Source: a virus
DNA: 36,309 nucleotides
IMG/VR virus record: IMGVR_UViG_3300021957_000131
Span: 1-36,309 of that record
Direction: 5' to 3' (one strand)
Part shown: piece by piece, positions 27,978-34,408 of the stretch
Numbering within the stretch: the first letter of the stretch is position 1
Layout: each line of letters starts with the position of its first letter
Program-made: the position numbers and the translations under genes
Notes under the pieces: generated by a model
Databases searched by the model: none
The model's input: only the letters and a program-made list of their open reading frames with translations
Told to the model about the DNA's origin: nothing

Positions 27978-29649
27978 TAAAGTTGTATTTGATATAGAAA
28001 CCACTATGACTGCTGATAAGATATGGTGTATTGTTTGTAAGCATGGCGATACTTATTATCAGTTTAAAGAAGATAGACTACATAGGTTTGCTGAACTAAT
28101 AAAACAAACTGAAGAAGTTATAGGTCATAATATAATTGGATTTGATATACCAGTAGTCAATACAATTTTTGGTTATGATGTATTTGCTAATTGCAAAGTA
28201 ACTGACACTTTAGTTTTATCTAGATTATTAAATCCTATGATAGAAGGTGGACACTCATTAAGAAACTGGGGTACTAAGTTAGGTCAAAACAAAATACACT
28301 TTGAACAGTTTGATTATTTCTCTGAAGATATGTTAACCTATTGTAGAAATGATGTTGAACTAACTGAAAGACTTTATAAATTTTTAATTAAGAAGACAAC
28401 AGACTTTGGTCAATCAGTTGAACTTGAACATAAGGTTGCACAAATAATTCAGAAACAACATGAACGAGGATTTAAAATTAATGTTGTTGAAGCATATGAA
28501 TTACAATCTAAGTTTCAAGAAGATATGAATGACTTAACTACTAAGGTAAGACAAACTTTTCCTCCAATGAAAATAGAAGAAGAGTTTATACCTAAGTCTA
28601 ATAACAAAGCAAGAGGTTATGTGAAGGGTGTTCCCTTTACTAAAGTTAAATACAAAGAATTTAATTTAGGTTCAAGACAACAGATTGCTGAACGACTAAT
28701 GTTACTTGGGTGGAAACCTAAGAAGAAAACAGATAAAGGTCATGTGATTGTTGATGAGAAAGTATTATCTGAAATACATAATATACCTGAAGCTAAATTA
28801 ATAAACAGATTCTTAATGCTACAGAAAAGAATTGCTCAAGTTAATTCTTGGATTGAAGGCATTAAGGAAGATGGTAGAGTACATGGTAAAGTAATAACCA
28901 ATGGTACAATTACAGGGAGGATGAGCCACCAGTCGCCCAACATGGCTCAGATTCCTGCTGTGTACTCTCCTTATGGTAAAGAATGTAGGGCATTATGGAC
29001 AGTAAACAAAGGTTATAAATTAGTAGGTGTTGATGCTTCTGGACTTGAGTTAAGAATGTTAGCACACTACATGAATGATGAAAGGTACACATATGAAGTC
29101 GTTAATGGAGATATACACAGAGCAAATCAAGCTGCTGCTGGTTTGGAATCAAGAGATAAGGCGAAGACTTTTATCTACGCATTTATCTATGGAGCAGGTT
29201 CAAAAAAAATCGGAAGTATCATTGGAGGTTCGGAAAGAGATGGCGAAAGAGCTAAAGAAAAATTTCTTAGAGCAACACCAAGTCTTAGAAGCTTACGAGA
29301 AAAAGTGGAACGAGTGGCTCAACGAAGATGGGTCAGAGGACTCGACCAAAGAAAAATAATAATAAGACATCCTCACGCAGCATTGAATACTTTATTACAA
29401 GGAGCAGGTGCTATTGTTATGAAGTATGCGTTGACATTGCTAGAGGAATATGTTATAAGAAAACAAATCAAAGCATTTCCAGTTGTAAATGTACATGATG
29501 AATTTCAATACGAGGTTGAAGAAAGTAGAGCCGAAGAGTTTGGAAGGTTAGCAGTACAATCAATTATAGATGCAGGTAAACAATTAAATGTAAGGTGTCC
29601 ACTAAATGGCGAATATAAAATCGGAAACAACTGGTCAGAAACACATTAG
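27967..29649 (+). CDS. DNA polymerase, family A with 3'-5' exonuclease
   Basis: A 560-residue replicative polymerase. Exonuclease: Exo I VFDIET (Asp9, Glu11), Exo II IGHNIIGFD (Asp60), Exo III YCRNDVE (Tyr125, Asp129). Polymerase: motif A VGVDASGLELRMLAHYM (Asp356), motif B RDKAKTFIYAFIYG (Arg396, Lys400, Tyr404, Tyr408) and motif C VNVHDEF (His510, Asp511, Glu512). Tyr404 aligns with E. coli Phe762/T7 Tyr526, the dNTP-selecting residue. The length is shorter than T7 gp5 (704 aa), and no thioredoxin-binding loop can be identified. It copies the phage genome. Confidence 0.93.
   Translation: MTFNKVVFDIETTMTADKIWCIVCKHGDTYYQFKEDRLHRFAELIKQTEEVIGHNIIGFDIPVVNTIFGYDVFANCKVTDTLVLSRLLNPMIEGGHSLRNWGTKLGQNKIHFEQFDYFSEDMLTYCRNDVELTERLYKFLIKKTTDFGQSVELEHKVAQIIQKQHERGFKINVVEAYELQSKFQEDMNDLTTKVRQTFPPMKIEEEFIPKSNNKARGYVKGVPFTKVKYKEFNLGSRQQIAERLMLLGWKPKKKTDKGHVIVDEKVLSEIHNIPEAKLINRFLMLQKRIAQVNSWIEGIKEDGRVHGKVITNGTITGRMSHQSPNMAQIPAVYSPYGKECRALWTVNKGYKLVGVDASGLELRMLAHYMNDERYTYEVVNGDIHRANQAAAGLESRDKAKTFIYAFIYGAGSKKIGSIIGGSERDGERAKEKFLRATPSLRSLREKVERVAQRRWVRGLDQRKIIIRHPHAALNTLLQGAGAIVMKYALTLLEEYVIRKQIKAFPVVNVHDEFQYEVEESRAEEFGRLAVQSIIDAGKQLNVRCPLNGEYKIGNNWSETH
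29431..29459 (+). promoter_or_regulatory. possible internal promoter in the polymerase gene
   Basis: TTGACA (29431-29436, perfect), 17 bases, TATAAG (29454-29459, five of six), inside codons for ALTLLEEYVIRK. It could raise expression of the nuclease and SpeD-like genes, but may be chance. Confidence 0.35.
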
Positions 29650-30559
29650 TACGATAGCAACAGACATCAAGCAATTGATTTCTGATATATCTACTGGTAA
29701 ACCTGCCAACATGACAGAGGAAAACTTAAATGTTTTTCTTAATAATATTAAAGAAGCTATTCTATCTTGGAATACTTCTCAAGTAAAAGCAGAAAAGTAT
29801 GAAGGCAAACTTAGAATGTCTTCTATTGGTAAACCTGCAAGACAACTATGGTATGATAAACATAGTCCTAAAGATAGAAAAAATGAAGACACAGGATTAA
29901 ATTTAAAATTCTTATATGGTCATATCATTGAACACTTAGTACTATACTTAGCTGAACTTGCAGGACATAAGATAAAAGACCAACAAAGAAAAGTTGAAGT
30001 GTCAGGAGTATCAGGACATATAGATAGTATTATTGATGGTGAAGTATGTGATGTTAAGTCAGCTTCACCTTTTAGTTTTAAAAAGTTTCAATCAGGTGAG
30101 ATAGTAGGTGATGACCCATTTGGTTATCATGCACAGTTAGCAGCATATGAAGAAGGTTGTGATACAAAAGCAGGTGGCTTTCTTGTTGTTGATAAATCTT
30201 CTGGTGATATTTGTTTTTACAAACCAGATGATATGGCTAAACCTAATGTTAAGTCTTTGATTAAAAACCTAAGAGAATCTTTAGAGAAAGATACACCACC
30301 AGAAAAATGTTATGAGTTTAAGACAGAGAAGAATGGTAACAAAACTTTAGCTACTGGTTGTATGTTTTGTCCTCACAAATGGGAGTGTCATTCTGATGCT
30401 AATGGTGGTAAAGGTTTAAGAGTATTTAAATATTCTAATAAGAATGTTATGTTAGCTGAGGTTGTTAAAGAACCTAATGTAGATGAAATTACAAATCAAT
30501 ATAAGGAACAATTAAAAAACTATGGAAAAAGAACTGAAACACAAGCACCTACTAATTAG
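29606..30559 (+). CDS. RecB/Cas4-like PD-(D/E)XK exonuclease
   Basis: A 317-residue nuclease. Glu109-His110, GHID (Asp140), CDVKS (Asp149, Lys151) and YHAQLAAY (Gln177, Tyr181) follow the order of RecB-family nucleases. Cys235, Cys252, Cys255 and Cys261 near the C-terminus could form a Fe-S or zinc site as in Cas4 and AddB nucleases. In T7 the gene after polymerase supplies the 5'-3' exonuclease that degrades host DNA and processes replication forks; a similar role is likely here. It starts inside the end of the polymerase gene (44-base overlap) and its end overlaps the SpeD-like gene by 38 bases. Confidence 0.8.
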   Translation: MANIKSETTGQKHISTIATDIKQLISDISTGKPANMTEENLNVFLNNIKEAILSWNTSQVKAEKYEGKLRMSSIGKPARQLWYDKHSPKDRKNEDTGLNLKFLYGHIIEHLVLYLAELAGHKIKDQQRKVEVSGVSGHIDSIIDGEVCDVKSASPFSFKKFQSGEIVGDDPFGYHAQLAAYEEGCDTKAGGFLVVDKSSGDICFYKPDDMAKPNVKSLIKNLRESLEKDTPPEKCYEFKTEKNGNKTLATGCMFCPHKWECHSDANGGKGLRVFKYSNKNVMLAEVVKEPNVDEITNQYKEQLKNYGKRTETQAPTN

Positions 30560-30896
30560 AGCAGAGGTACAAAACCCACCTAAGAATGAAGAAGAAACTA
30601 TTTCTTGGATGAGAAAATTAATTAAAACAATTGATATGAATATACTTGCAGGTCCTTATTCTTCACAAGTTTCTAAGAAAGGAAACAAAGGATTAAGTGG
30701 TGTTGCTATTATAGATACATCACATATTAGTATTCATACTTGGGATGAACAGAATCCTGCGTTAATTCAATTAGATGTTTATTCATGTAAAGAATTTAAG
30801 AAAGCAGATGTTATAGATTGTTTAGAAGAGTTTAAACCTATAACTGTTGAGTATAAATACTTTGATAGAGAAACTAATTTTATAGAGGTAAAATAG
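30522..30896 (+). CDS. SpeD-like pyruvoyl-dependent decarboxylase
   Basis: A 124-residue homologue of S-adenosylmethionine decarboxylase (SpeD). The self-processing region reads IIDTSHISIHTWDEQNPA: Ser67 would become the pyruvoyl group, His72 and Cys89 occupy the catalytic His and Cys positions, and the residue before Ser67 is Thr where class 1b SpeD has Glu. The rest (LIRAEV, ITVEYKYFDRETNF) fits the fold. Phage SpeD homologues tested so far often lack AdoMet activity and decarboxylate L-ornithine or L-arginine instead. Here too it probably acts on polyamine precursors or arginine, but the substrate cannot be told from sequence. Confidence 0.8.
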   Translation: MEKELKHKHLLIRAEVQNPPKNEEETISWMRKLIKTIDMNILAGPYSSQVSKKGNKGLSGVAIIDTSHISIHTWDEQNPALIQLDVYSCKEFKKADVIDCLEEFKPITVEYKYFDRETNFIEVK

Positions 30897-31054
30897 TGAA
30901 GTGTTTTATTTGTAATGGTGATGTACTTTGGGGTAATGATTTTGATGCTGAAGATGTATATGACAATGATGAATATTTATTTGTAAGTAATTACAGTTGT
31001 AAAAATTGTAATGCTTCATATGAAGTTTGTCATGGAAAGAAAGAAAATGAATAG
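30896..31054 (+). CDS. 52-aa zinc-ribbon protein, GTG start
   Basis: The GTG at 30896 overlaps the stop of the SpeD-like gene (TAGTG) with TAGAGG upstream. The product MKCFICNGDVLWGNDFDAED has CxxC at residues 3-6 and a second CKNC near residue 35, so it should bind one zinc. This resembles a short phage family (MKCW-C--EL-WG-DHD) seen with replication genes in many phages. Role unknown; transcription or DNA binding is usual for zinc ribbons. Confidence 0.7.
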   Translation: MKCFICNGDVLWGNDFDAEDVYDNDEYLFVSNYSCKNCNASYEVCHGKKENE

Positions 31055-31343
31055 TAAAAAAATGAAACCTATAAGAAGAAAAGCAAGGCACATACTTGTT
31101 GAATGGCTACAGTCTTTGTTGTCTAAAGAAGAAGCTAGTAATATTAATTATAAAAATGTATTTGATTTTATACCTAATCAAACTCATTACTATGATAGTC
31201 AACAACAATTTAGATTACAACCTTGGTCTTACAAATGGATAGTAAAGAAACTAAAAAGAAATTCAGAGTTGACAATAGATGATTTAAATGCTATGTTACA
31301 ACCAACAGAAAAACAATTAAGAAGACAGGATAATATAATATAA
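31047..31343 (+). CDS. hypothetical protein, 98 aa
   Basis: The frame is open from 31011, but the Met at 31047 with GGAAAG upstream and a TGA-overlapping start suits coupling with the zinc ribbon gene. RRKARHILVEWLQSLLSKEEASNINYKNVFDFIPNQTHYYDSQQQFRLQPWSYKWIVKKL is basic and helical; RLQPWSYKWIVKKLKRN resembles a DNA-binding end. No family recognised. Confidence 0.6.
   Translation: MNSKKMKPIRRKARHILVEWLQSLLSKEEASNINYKNVFDFIPNQTHYYDSQQQFRLQPWSYKWIVKKLKRNSELTIDDLNAMLQPTEKQLRRQDNII
31269..31297 (+). promoter_or_regulatory. weak possible promoter
   Basis: TTGACA (31269-31274), 17 bases, TATGTT (31292-31297, four of six), inside the 98-aa gene and before the DUF3310 gene. A low-confidence candidate. 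Confidence 0.25.
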
Positions 31344-31582
31344 TGCCAAGTAAAGAAATGTTTAAAGGTGTTGCTTATGATAGCTTAGATAAGCAAATTG
31401 ATGGAGACCACTACAAAGGTATGAAGATACAACCTGCTCAGTTTATAAATGAGAATCAATTATTATTTGCTGAAGGTAATGCTATTAAATATATTTGTAG
31501 ACATAAGCTAAAAGGAAAACAAAAAGATATAGAAAAAGCAATTCACTATTTAGAAATGATATTGGAGAGAGACTATGACTAA
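31343..31582 (+). CDS. DUF3310 (SaV-like) family protein, 79 aa
   Basis: Seventy-nine residues. GDHYKGMKIQPAQFINENQLLFAEGNAIKYICRHKLKGKQKDIEKAIHYLEMIL matches the DUF3310 family: HYK, QP, FAEGN-IKY--RH, G--DI-KA-HYLE. It is widespread in phages; some members have been called nucleotide kinases without good proof. It starts at the last base of the preceding stop and its stop overlaps the next gene. A role in nucleotide metabolism or control of replication is only supposition. Confidence 0.85.
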   Translation: MPSKEMFKGVAYDSLDKQIDGDHYKGMKIQPAQFINENQLLFAEGNAIKYICRHKLKGKQKDIEKAIHYLEMILERDYD

Positions 31583-31877
31583 TGAATCACAGATAACACA
31601 ATTAGAAAAAAGAGCAAGAGGTTTTCGCAGAATTATCTCAGCACTAAATGATTTACCTATGTATGGTATTAACAGACACTTAGATAAAATACTTCATGTT
31701 AAGATTGATGCATTGAAAGACCATCTTAAATTAAAGATAACAAGAAACAATGATAAGCTAAATGAAATGTATACTGAAAGTGTAGATAGTTTAGCTGATG
31801 ATGATGGACAACAAGGAGAAGTAGCACCTGTTGTTATAGAAGATATACACAATAAGGAAATTATTAATGACAAATAA
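31575..31877 (+). CDS. hypothetical protein, 100 aa
   Basis: One hundred residues, starting with SQITQLEKRARGFRRIISALNDLPMYGINRHLDKILHVKIDALKDHL, a helical basic protein, then acidic (SVDSLADDDGQQGEVAPVVIED). AGAGAG precedes the ATG. It overlaps both neighbours. No family recognised. Confidence 0.6.
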   Translation: MTNESQITQLEKRARGFRRIISALNDLPMYGINRHLDKILHVKIDALKDHLKLKITRNNDKLNEMYTESVDSLADDDGQQGEVAPVVIEDIHNKEIINDK

Positions 31878-32199
31878 TATAGTAGGTTTAAATGGTAAGA
31901 ATATTAAACCACCTGAAAAAAAAGATGTATATAATTTAAGAGTTTGTTTAATAGGTTCAGATGATATAGACATCAAAAGAGTAGAAACATTTGGTGTTGC
32001 TGAAGATGGTTTCTTTATGGTAAAGTCTTTAGACAATCCTAAGTTTCCTATATTCATGACTAATCCTGTTAGAATTAGAACTATTGAAACCTATAAAGAA
32101 GGTACTAATCCTATGACTAAACTTAGAAGCGAGAAGAATGATGATGATTTTCTTGTTGACTTACTGAAAGAGAAACATGAAAACCAATCGAAAACTTAA
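31867..32199 (+). CDS. hypothetical protein, 110 aa
   Basis: A 110-residue protein with NLRVCLIGSDDIDIKRVETFGVAEDGFFMVKSLDNPKFPIFMTNPVRIRTIETYK, beta-rich, perhaps a small nucleic-acid-binding barrel, and an acidic-then-basic end. No family recognised. Its stop is overlapped by the next gene. Confidence 0.6.
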   Translation: MTNNIVGLNGKNIKPPEKKDVYNLRVCLIGSDDIDIKRVETFGVAEDGFFMVKSLDNPKFPIFMTNPVRIRTIETYKEGTNPMTKLRSEKNDDDFLVDLLKEKHENQSKT

Positions 32200-32434
32200 A
32201 CAAAAGAAAAGAGTTAGAAGAAAAGAAGCACACCTCATGGGCTTCAAATTAATTATTAATAATCAAGGACAATTTATTACTGAGTTATCTAAGTATCCTT
32301 TAGATAAAATACATCTTCATTTTAAGAAAGAAAATGCTGGAGTTATTAAAGCTTTGTTAAGAGAGTGTTCTGCTAAGTTTGAATTGTTAACTGAAGACTT
32401 AGAAAAGATTGCTTCAGATGTTTCTTATAATTAA
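32177..32434 (+). CDS. last early/middle gene, hypothetical, 85 aa
   Basis: Eighty-five residues; the first 16 are extremely basic (KTNRKLKQKKRVRRKEAH) and a second start, MGFKLIINNQGQ at about residue 21, is possible. The rest (LSKYPLDKIHLHFKKENAGVIKALLRECSAKFELLTEDLEKIA) is helical. No family recognised. It ends four bases past the stop of a leftward gene (32431), so transcription must collide or terminate here, yet no terminator hairpin is visible. Confidence 0.6.
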   Translation: MKTNRKLKQKKRVRRKEAHLMGFKLIINNQGQFITELSKYPLDKIHLHFKKENAGVIKALLRECSAKFELLTEDLEKIASDVSYN

Positions 32435-32664
32435 GATTCAACAATATCTTTAGGCACACAACTAAATCTTACATATAACTTTGCATCGTTAATCTGTTGT
32501 TTAGTTAAATCACTTCCAAATAAAACTTCATATCCATCACCCATTCCATGTTTAACACAATCATAATGAGTTTCATGTTCAGTAATTACTTGTGGCATAA
32601 CACATTGAGGTTGTCCTACCGAACATAACATTATTGTTAATATATATATTTTTGCTGCTGTCAT
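32431..32664 (-). CDS. secreted small Cys-containing protein, 77 aa
   Basis: Seventy-seven residues; MTAAKIYILTIMLCSVGQPQC begins with a short basic end and a hydrophobic stretch, likely a signal peptide, with Cys residues about it (Cys14, Cys21) and Cys36 and Cys69 later. The mature part (TEHETHYDCVKHGMGDGYEVL) is Cys/His-bearing. Export to the periplasm at the end of the lysis cassette suggests a spanin-like or accessory role; a lipobox is not clear. No family recognised. Ribosome site AAGGA at a long spacing. Confidence 0.55.
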   Translation of the reverse strand: MTAAKIYILTIMLCSVGQPQCVMPQVITEHETHYDCVKHGMGDGYEVLFGSDLTKQQINDAKLYVRFSCVPKDIVES

Positions 32665-32676
32665 ATTTTTATTTCC

Positions 32677-32814
32677 TTATTGACAAGATAAACACTCATC
32701 ACTATCACTATCTAAATCAGCTAAAGCTTCTTCCTTACATTGTTGGCTACAAAACATATCTAATTCTTCTTTAGCTTCATATTCTTTTTTACATTTATTA
32801 CAATTTTTTTTCAT
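32677..32814 (-). CDS. 45-aa zinc-ribbon-like protein
   Basis: ATG at 32814 after GGAGAAT, stop TAA at 32677. The product is MKKNCNKCKKEYEAKEELDM, then FCSQQCKEEALADLDSDSDECLSCQ. It has CxxC, CSQQC and CLSC, so one zinc site (perhaps two) is possible. The style is that of a small C4 ribbon. Its role in the lysis region is unknown. Confidence 0.6.
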   Translation of the reverse strand: MKKNCNKCKKEYEAKEELDMFCSQQCKEEALADLDSDSDECLSCQ

Positions 32815-32816
32815 TT

Positions 32817-33038
32817 CTATTCTCCAATTATTTTTTTAATTGCTTTACTACCATCAATGTTTGATTCTAATTCAGCTTTTACTCTTCCACATTTGTACTC
32901 TATATTATCATTAGCTGTTCTCTCAGCTACTCTCTTTCCTTTTAAACAATCACTCATTGCAGGTTGTATTCTGTGTTCAGTTAATTCCCCTGCTATAAAC
33001 ATACATAATGCTACTACTGTACTAATGACTGTTTCCAT
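32817..33038 (-). CDS. membrane-anchored lysis-cassette protein, 73 aa
   Basis: Seventy-three residues; METVISTVVALCMFIAGE is a membrane or signal segment, then HRIQPAMSDCLKGKRVAERTANDNIEYKCGRVKAEL with two Cys. Its layout (GEL, SDCL--KR-AER, YKCG-VKA) matches small proteins I recall from marine phage lysis regions, function unknown. Its stop lies close to the zinc ribbon start, and its start overlaps the next upstream gene. Confidence 0.6.
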   Translation of the reverse strand: METVISTVVALCMFIAGELTEHRIQPAMSDCLKGKRVAERTANDNIEYKCGRVKAELESNIDGSKAIKKIIGE

Positions 33039-33384
33039 TTGCTCTTACCTTATCTTTTAGTTCTTCTACATCATTTAAAGATTTTTCTAATTGAGATTTA
33101 AGAAATTCTATATTAACTTTGTTAGTCATATTCTGTTCTTGATTCTCAATTAATTTTTCTACATCTTCAAACAACGATTCTATTAACATAAATTGTTCTT
33201 GGTCTGTAGGTTTCTGTTCTGACTTTTTTAATAAGTCTGCTTGAAATAATTCTCTTGATGTTTCTAAACTGGTAAGTCTTGCTGTTACTTCTGTATACGC
33301 AAACACACCCATAGCTACAGCTACTACAATCCCAATCATATTTTTAACTGGCATACTTACTGATGTGTCTTGTGATATTTTCAT
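33022..33384 (-). CDS. membrane-anchored coiled-coil protein, lysis cassette, 120 aa
   Basis: A 120-residue protein with a single transmembrane span at about residues 14-32 (KNMIGIVVAVAMGVFAYTEV), then a long helical coiled coil (ARLTSLETSRELFQADLLKK, NKVNIEFLKSQLEKSLNDVEELKDKV). Proteins of this form, with MPVKN and KVNIE--K motifs, lie beside holins in many marine phages as I recall. It could span the periplasm as a spanin-like or holin-associated factor. GGAGGACC precedes the ATG; the ATG overlaps the stop of a 24-aa peptide. Confidence 0.65.
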   Translation of the reverse strand: MKISQDTSVSMPVKNMIGIVVAVAMGVFAYTEVTARLTSLETSRELFQADLLKKSEQKPTDQEQFMLIESLFEDVEKLIENQEQNMTNKVNIEFLKSQLEKSLNDVEELKDKVRANGNSH

Positions 33385-33455
33385 AAATTAGGTCCTCCAA
33401 AAAATGCTAACAATACAAATGCAACAATTAATAAACCTGTAAAATAATAATTCAT
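33381..33455 (-). CDS. 24-aa membrane peptide
   Basis: ATG at 33455, stop TGA at 33381 overlapping the next ATG (ATGA). The product is MNYYFTGLLIVAFVLLAFFG then GPNL, a single membrane helix. The GGAGGACC ribosome site of the next gene lies in its last codons. Its own ribosome site is weak (CTCTAGTT). It may be a leader peptide or a tiny holin modulator. Confidence 0.45.
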   Translation of the reverse strand: MNYYFTGLLIVAFVLLAFFGGPNL

Positions 33456-33469
33456 AACTAGAGTCCATA

Positions 33470-33637
33470 TTATTTAGTTGCTTTCTTACCTTTGTTAACA
33501 CCTTCTTTTATTATATAAGACTGAGTACCATTAGCACCAATCTCTACTTCTTTCTTTAACTCTTTAAACAGTTCCATTCTCTTTTTTTCTTTGTTTACTT
33601 TTTCTGTGTAAGAATTTATAAGTTTTGTGTCTCTCAT
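33470..33637 (-). CDS. 55-aa basic protein
   Basis: ATG at 33637 just overlapping the stop of the holin-like gene (33634), stop TAA at 33470. The product is helical and basic (MRDTKLINSYTEKVNKEKKR, then LFKELKKEVEIGANGTQSYI and a Lys-rich tail). The coupling start (GGGGGTAGTAAATG) supports it. No family recognised. Confidence 0.55.
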   Translation of the reverse strand: MRDTKLINSYTEKVNKEKKRMELFKELKKEVEIGANGTQSYIIKEGVNKGKKATK

Positions 33638-33885
33638 TTACTACCCCCTATGTATCCACCGATAACACCAATCAATCCTGTAACTGCCATTTTCATTAAT
33701 GTAATTACACTTTCATCTACAGGTCTATTCTCTTCTAATGCTACCCAATAATCACCAATAATAATAACACCAAGAAGTACTAACACTCCAGTTGTTATTA
33801 ATAATATAACTATATCTTTAAAATTTTTAATCATTTCTTCTTTCTTTTCTTTCTTAATAATTTTACTCTTGAGTGCCATAACCAT
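33634..33885 (-). CDS. holin-like membrane protein, 83 aa
   Basis: Eighty-three residues; the first 18 are very basic (KSKIIKKEKKEEMIKN), followed by a span (DIVILLITTGVLVLLGVIIIG), a polar stretch (EENRPVDESV) and a second, Gly-rich span (MKMAVTGLIGVIGGYIGGSK). Basic end, two spans and small size are holin-like. A start at the second ATG (33879, MALKSK) is equally possible. It overlaps the 46-aa gene in another frame by over 50 bases. Confidence 0.6.
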   Translation of the reverse strand: MVMALKSKIIKKEKKEEMIKNFKDIVILLITTGVLVLLGVIIIGDYWVALEENRPVDESVITLMKMAVTGLIGVIGGYIGGSK

Positions 33886-33971
33886 GTAGTAAACTTAATT
33901 GAATAAGTTTCTAACCACGAAAATAAATTATCAACTGAAGAAAATAGTTTATAAAAAAATTTATCTATCAT
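33831..33971 (-). CDS. 46-aa amphipathic protein overlapping the holin-like gene
   Basis: ATG at 33971, stop TGA at 33831. The product is MIDKFFYKLFSSVDNLFSWLETYSIKF, rich in Phe/Trp, then TTWLWHSRVKLLRKKRKKK. This looks like an amphipathic or membrane-interacting helix with a basic end. It overlaps the start of the holin-like gene in a different frame, the kind of arrangement seen for holin/antiholin pairs. Ribosome site AGAAATAAT is weak; coupling with the 144-aa gene stop (two bases away) is likely. Confidence 0.5.
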   Translation of the reverse strand: MIDKFFYKLFSSVDNLFSWLETYSIKFTTWLWHSRVKLLRKKRKKK

Positions 33972-33972
33972 A

Positions 33973-34407
33973 TTATTTCTTAACTAGTGAACCTCCAAAG
34001 TACAAACCAATAATAGCTGATACTAAGTTTGTATCTAATGGTGTAAGTACTAGTCCTTTAGCTGATAAATATTCCCACTTTAACACATCTCTACCCTCAG
34101 TTAGAAAAAAGAATCCAGGTTTAAATTCTAAATAACCTACGATTACATTTGCTTCAGGGTCAATCAATGGTAATAGTTTTGGTAATACTATAATAGCAAA
34201 TACAGCAGTCAATGCTATAATTCTTCTAGTCCATTGGAATCCTACATTCTCATATTCTCTTGCATCTTTAAACGCAGCAGTTTGCACCTCTGCTCTTTGC
34301 AGTAACATCTTTTGTTCTGCTTGTTTAGCCTTAATACTTTGCGACCATATACTCATAAATCCTCCGAGTACAGTTGAGCCTAGCATTGTTATCATTTCAA
34401 ATGGCAT
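33973..34407 (-). CDS. putative holin, 144 aa
   Basis: A 144-residue membrane protein. An N-terminal hydrophobic segment (MPFEMITMLGSTVLGGFMSIWSQ), a basic, helical part (KAKQAEQKMLLQRAEVQTAAF), an internal span (TRRIIALTAVFAIIVLPKLLPLI), and a C-terminal span (VSAIIGLYFGGSLVKK). This layout is conserved in marine phage proteins that I recall as holin superfamily (3TM) members. It would form the membrane lesion that lets lysozyme or precursor enzymes reach the wall. The gene follows the internal virion protein; ribosome site AGGAGA. Confidence 0.7.
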   Translation of the reverse strand: MPFEMITMLGSTVLGGFMSIWSQSIKAKQAEQKMLLQRAEVQTAAFKDAREYENVGFQWTRRIIALTAVFAIIVLPKLLPLIDPEANVIVGYLEFKPGFFFLTEGRDVLKWEYLSAKGLVLTPLDTNLVSAIIGLYFGGSLVKK

Positions 34408-34408
34408 A

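Noticed and set aside
29075-29359. 94-codon ORF within the DNA polymerase gene
   Set aside because: It lies in another frame across polymerase motif B and has no coupling or conserved pattern.
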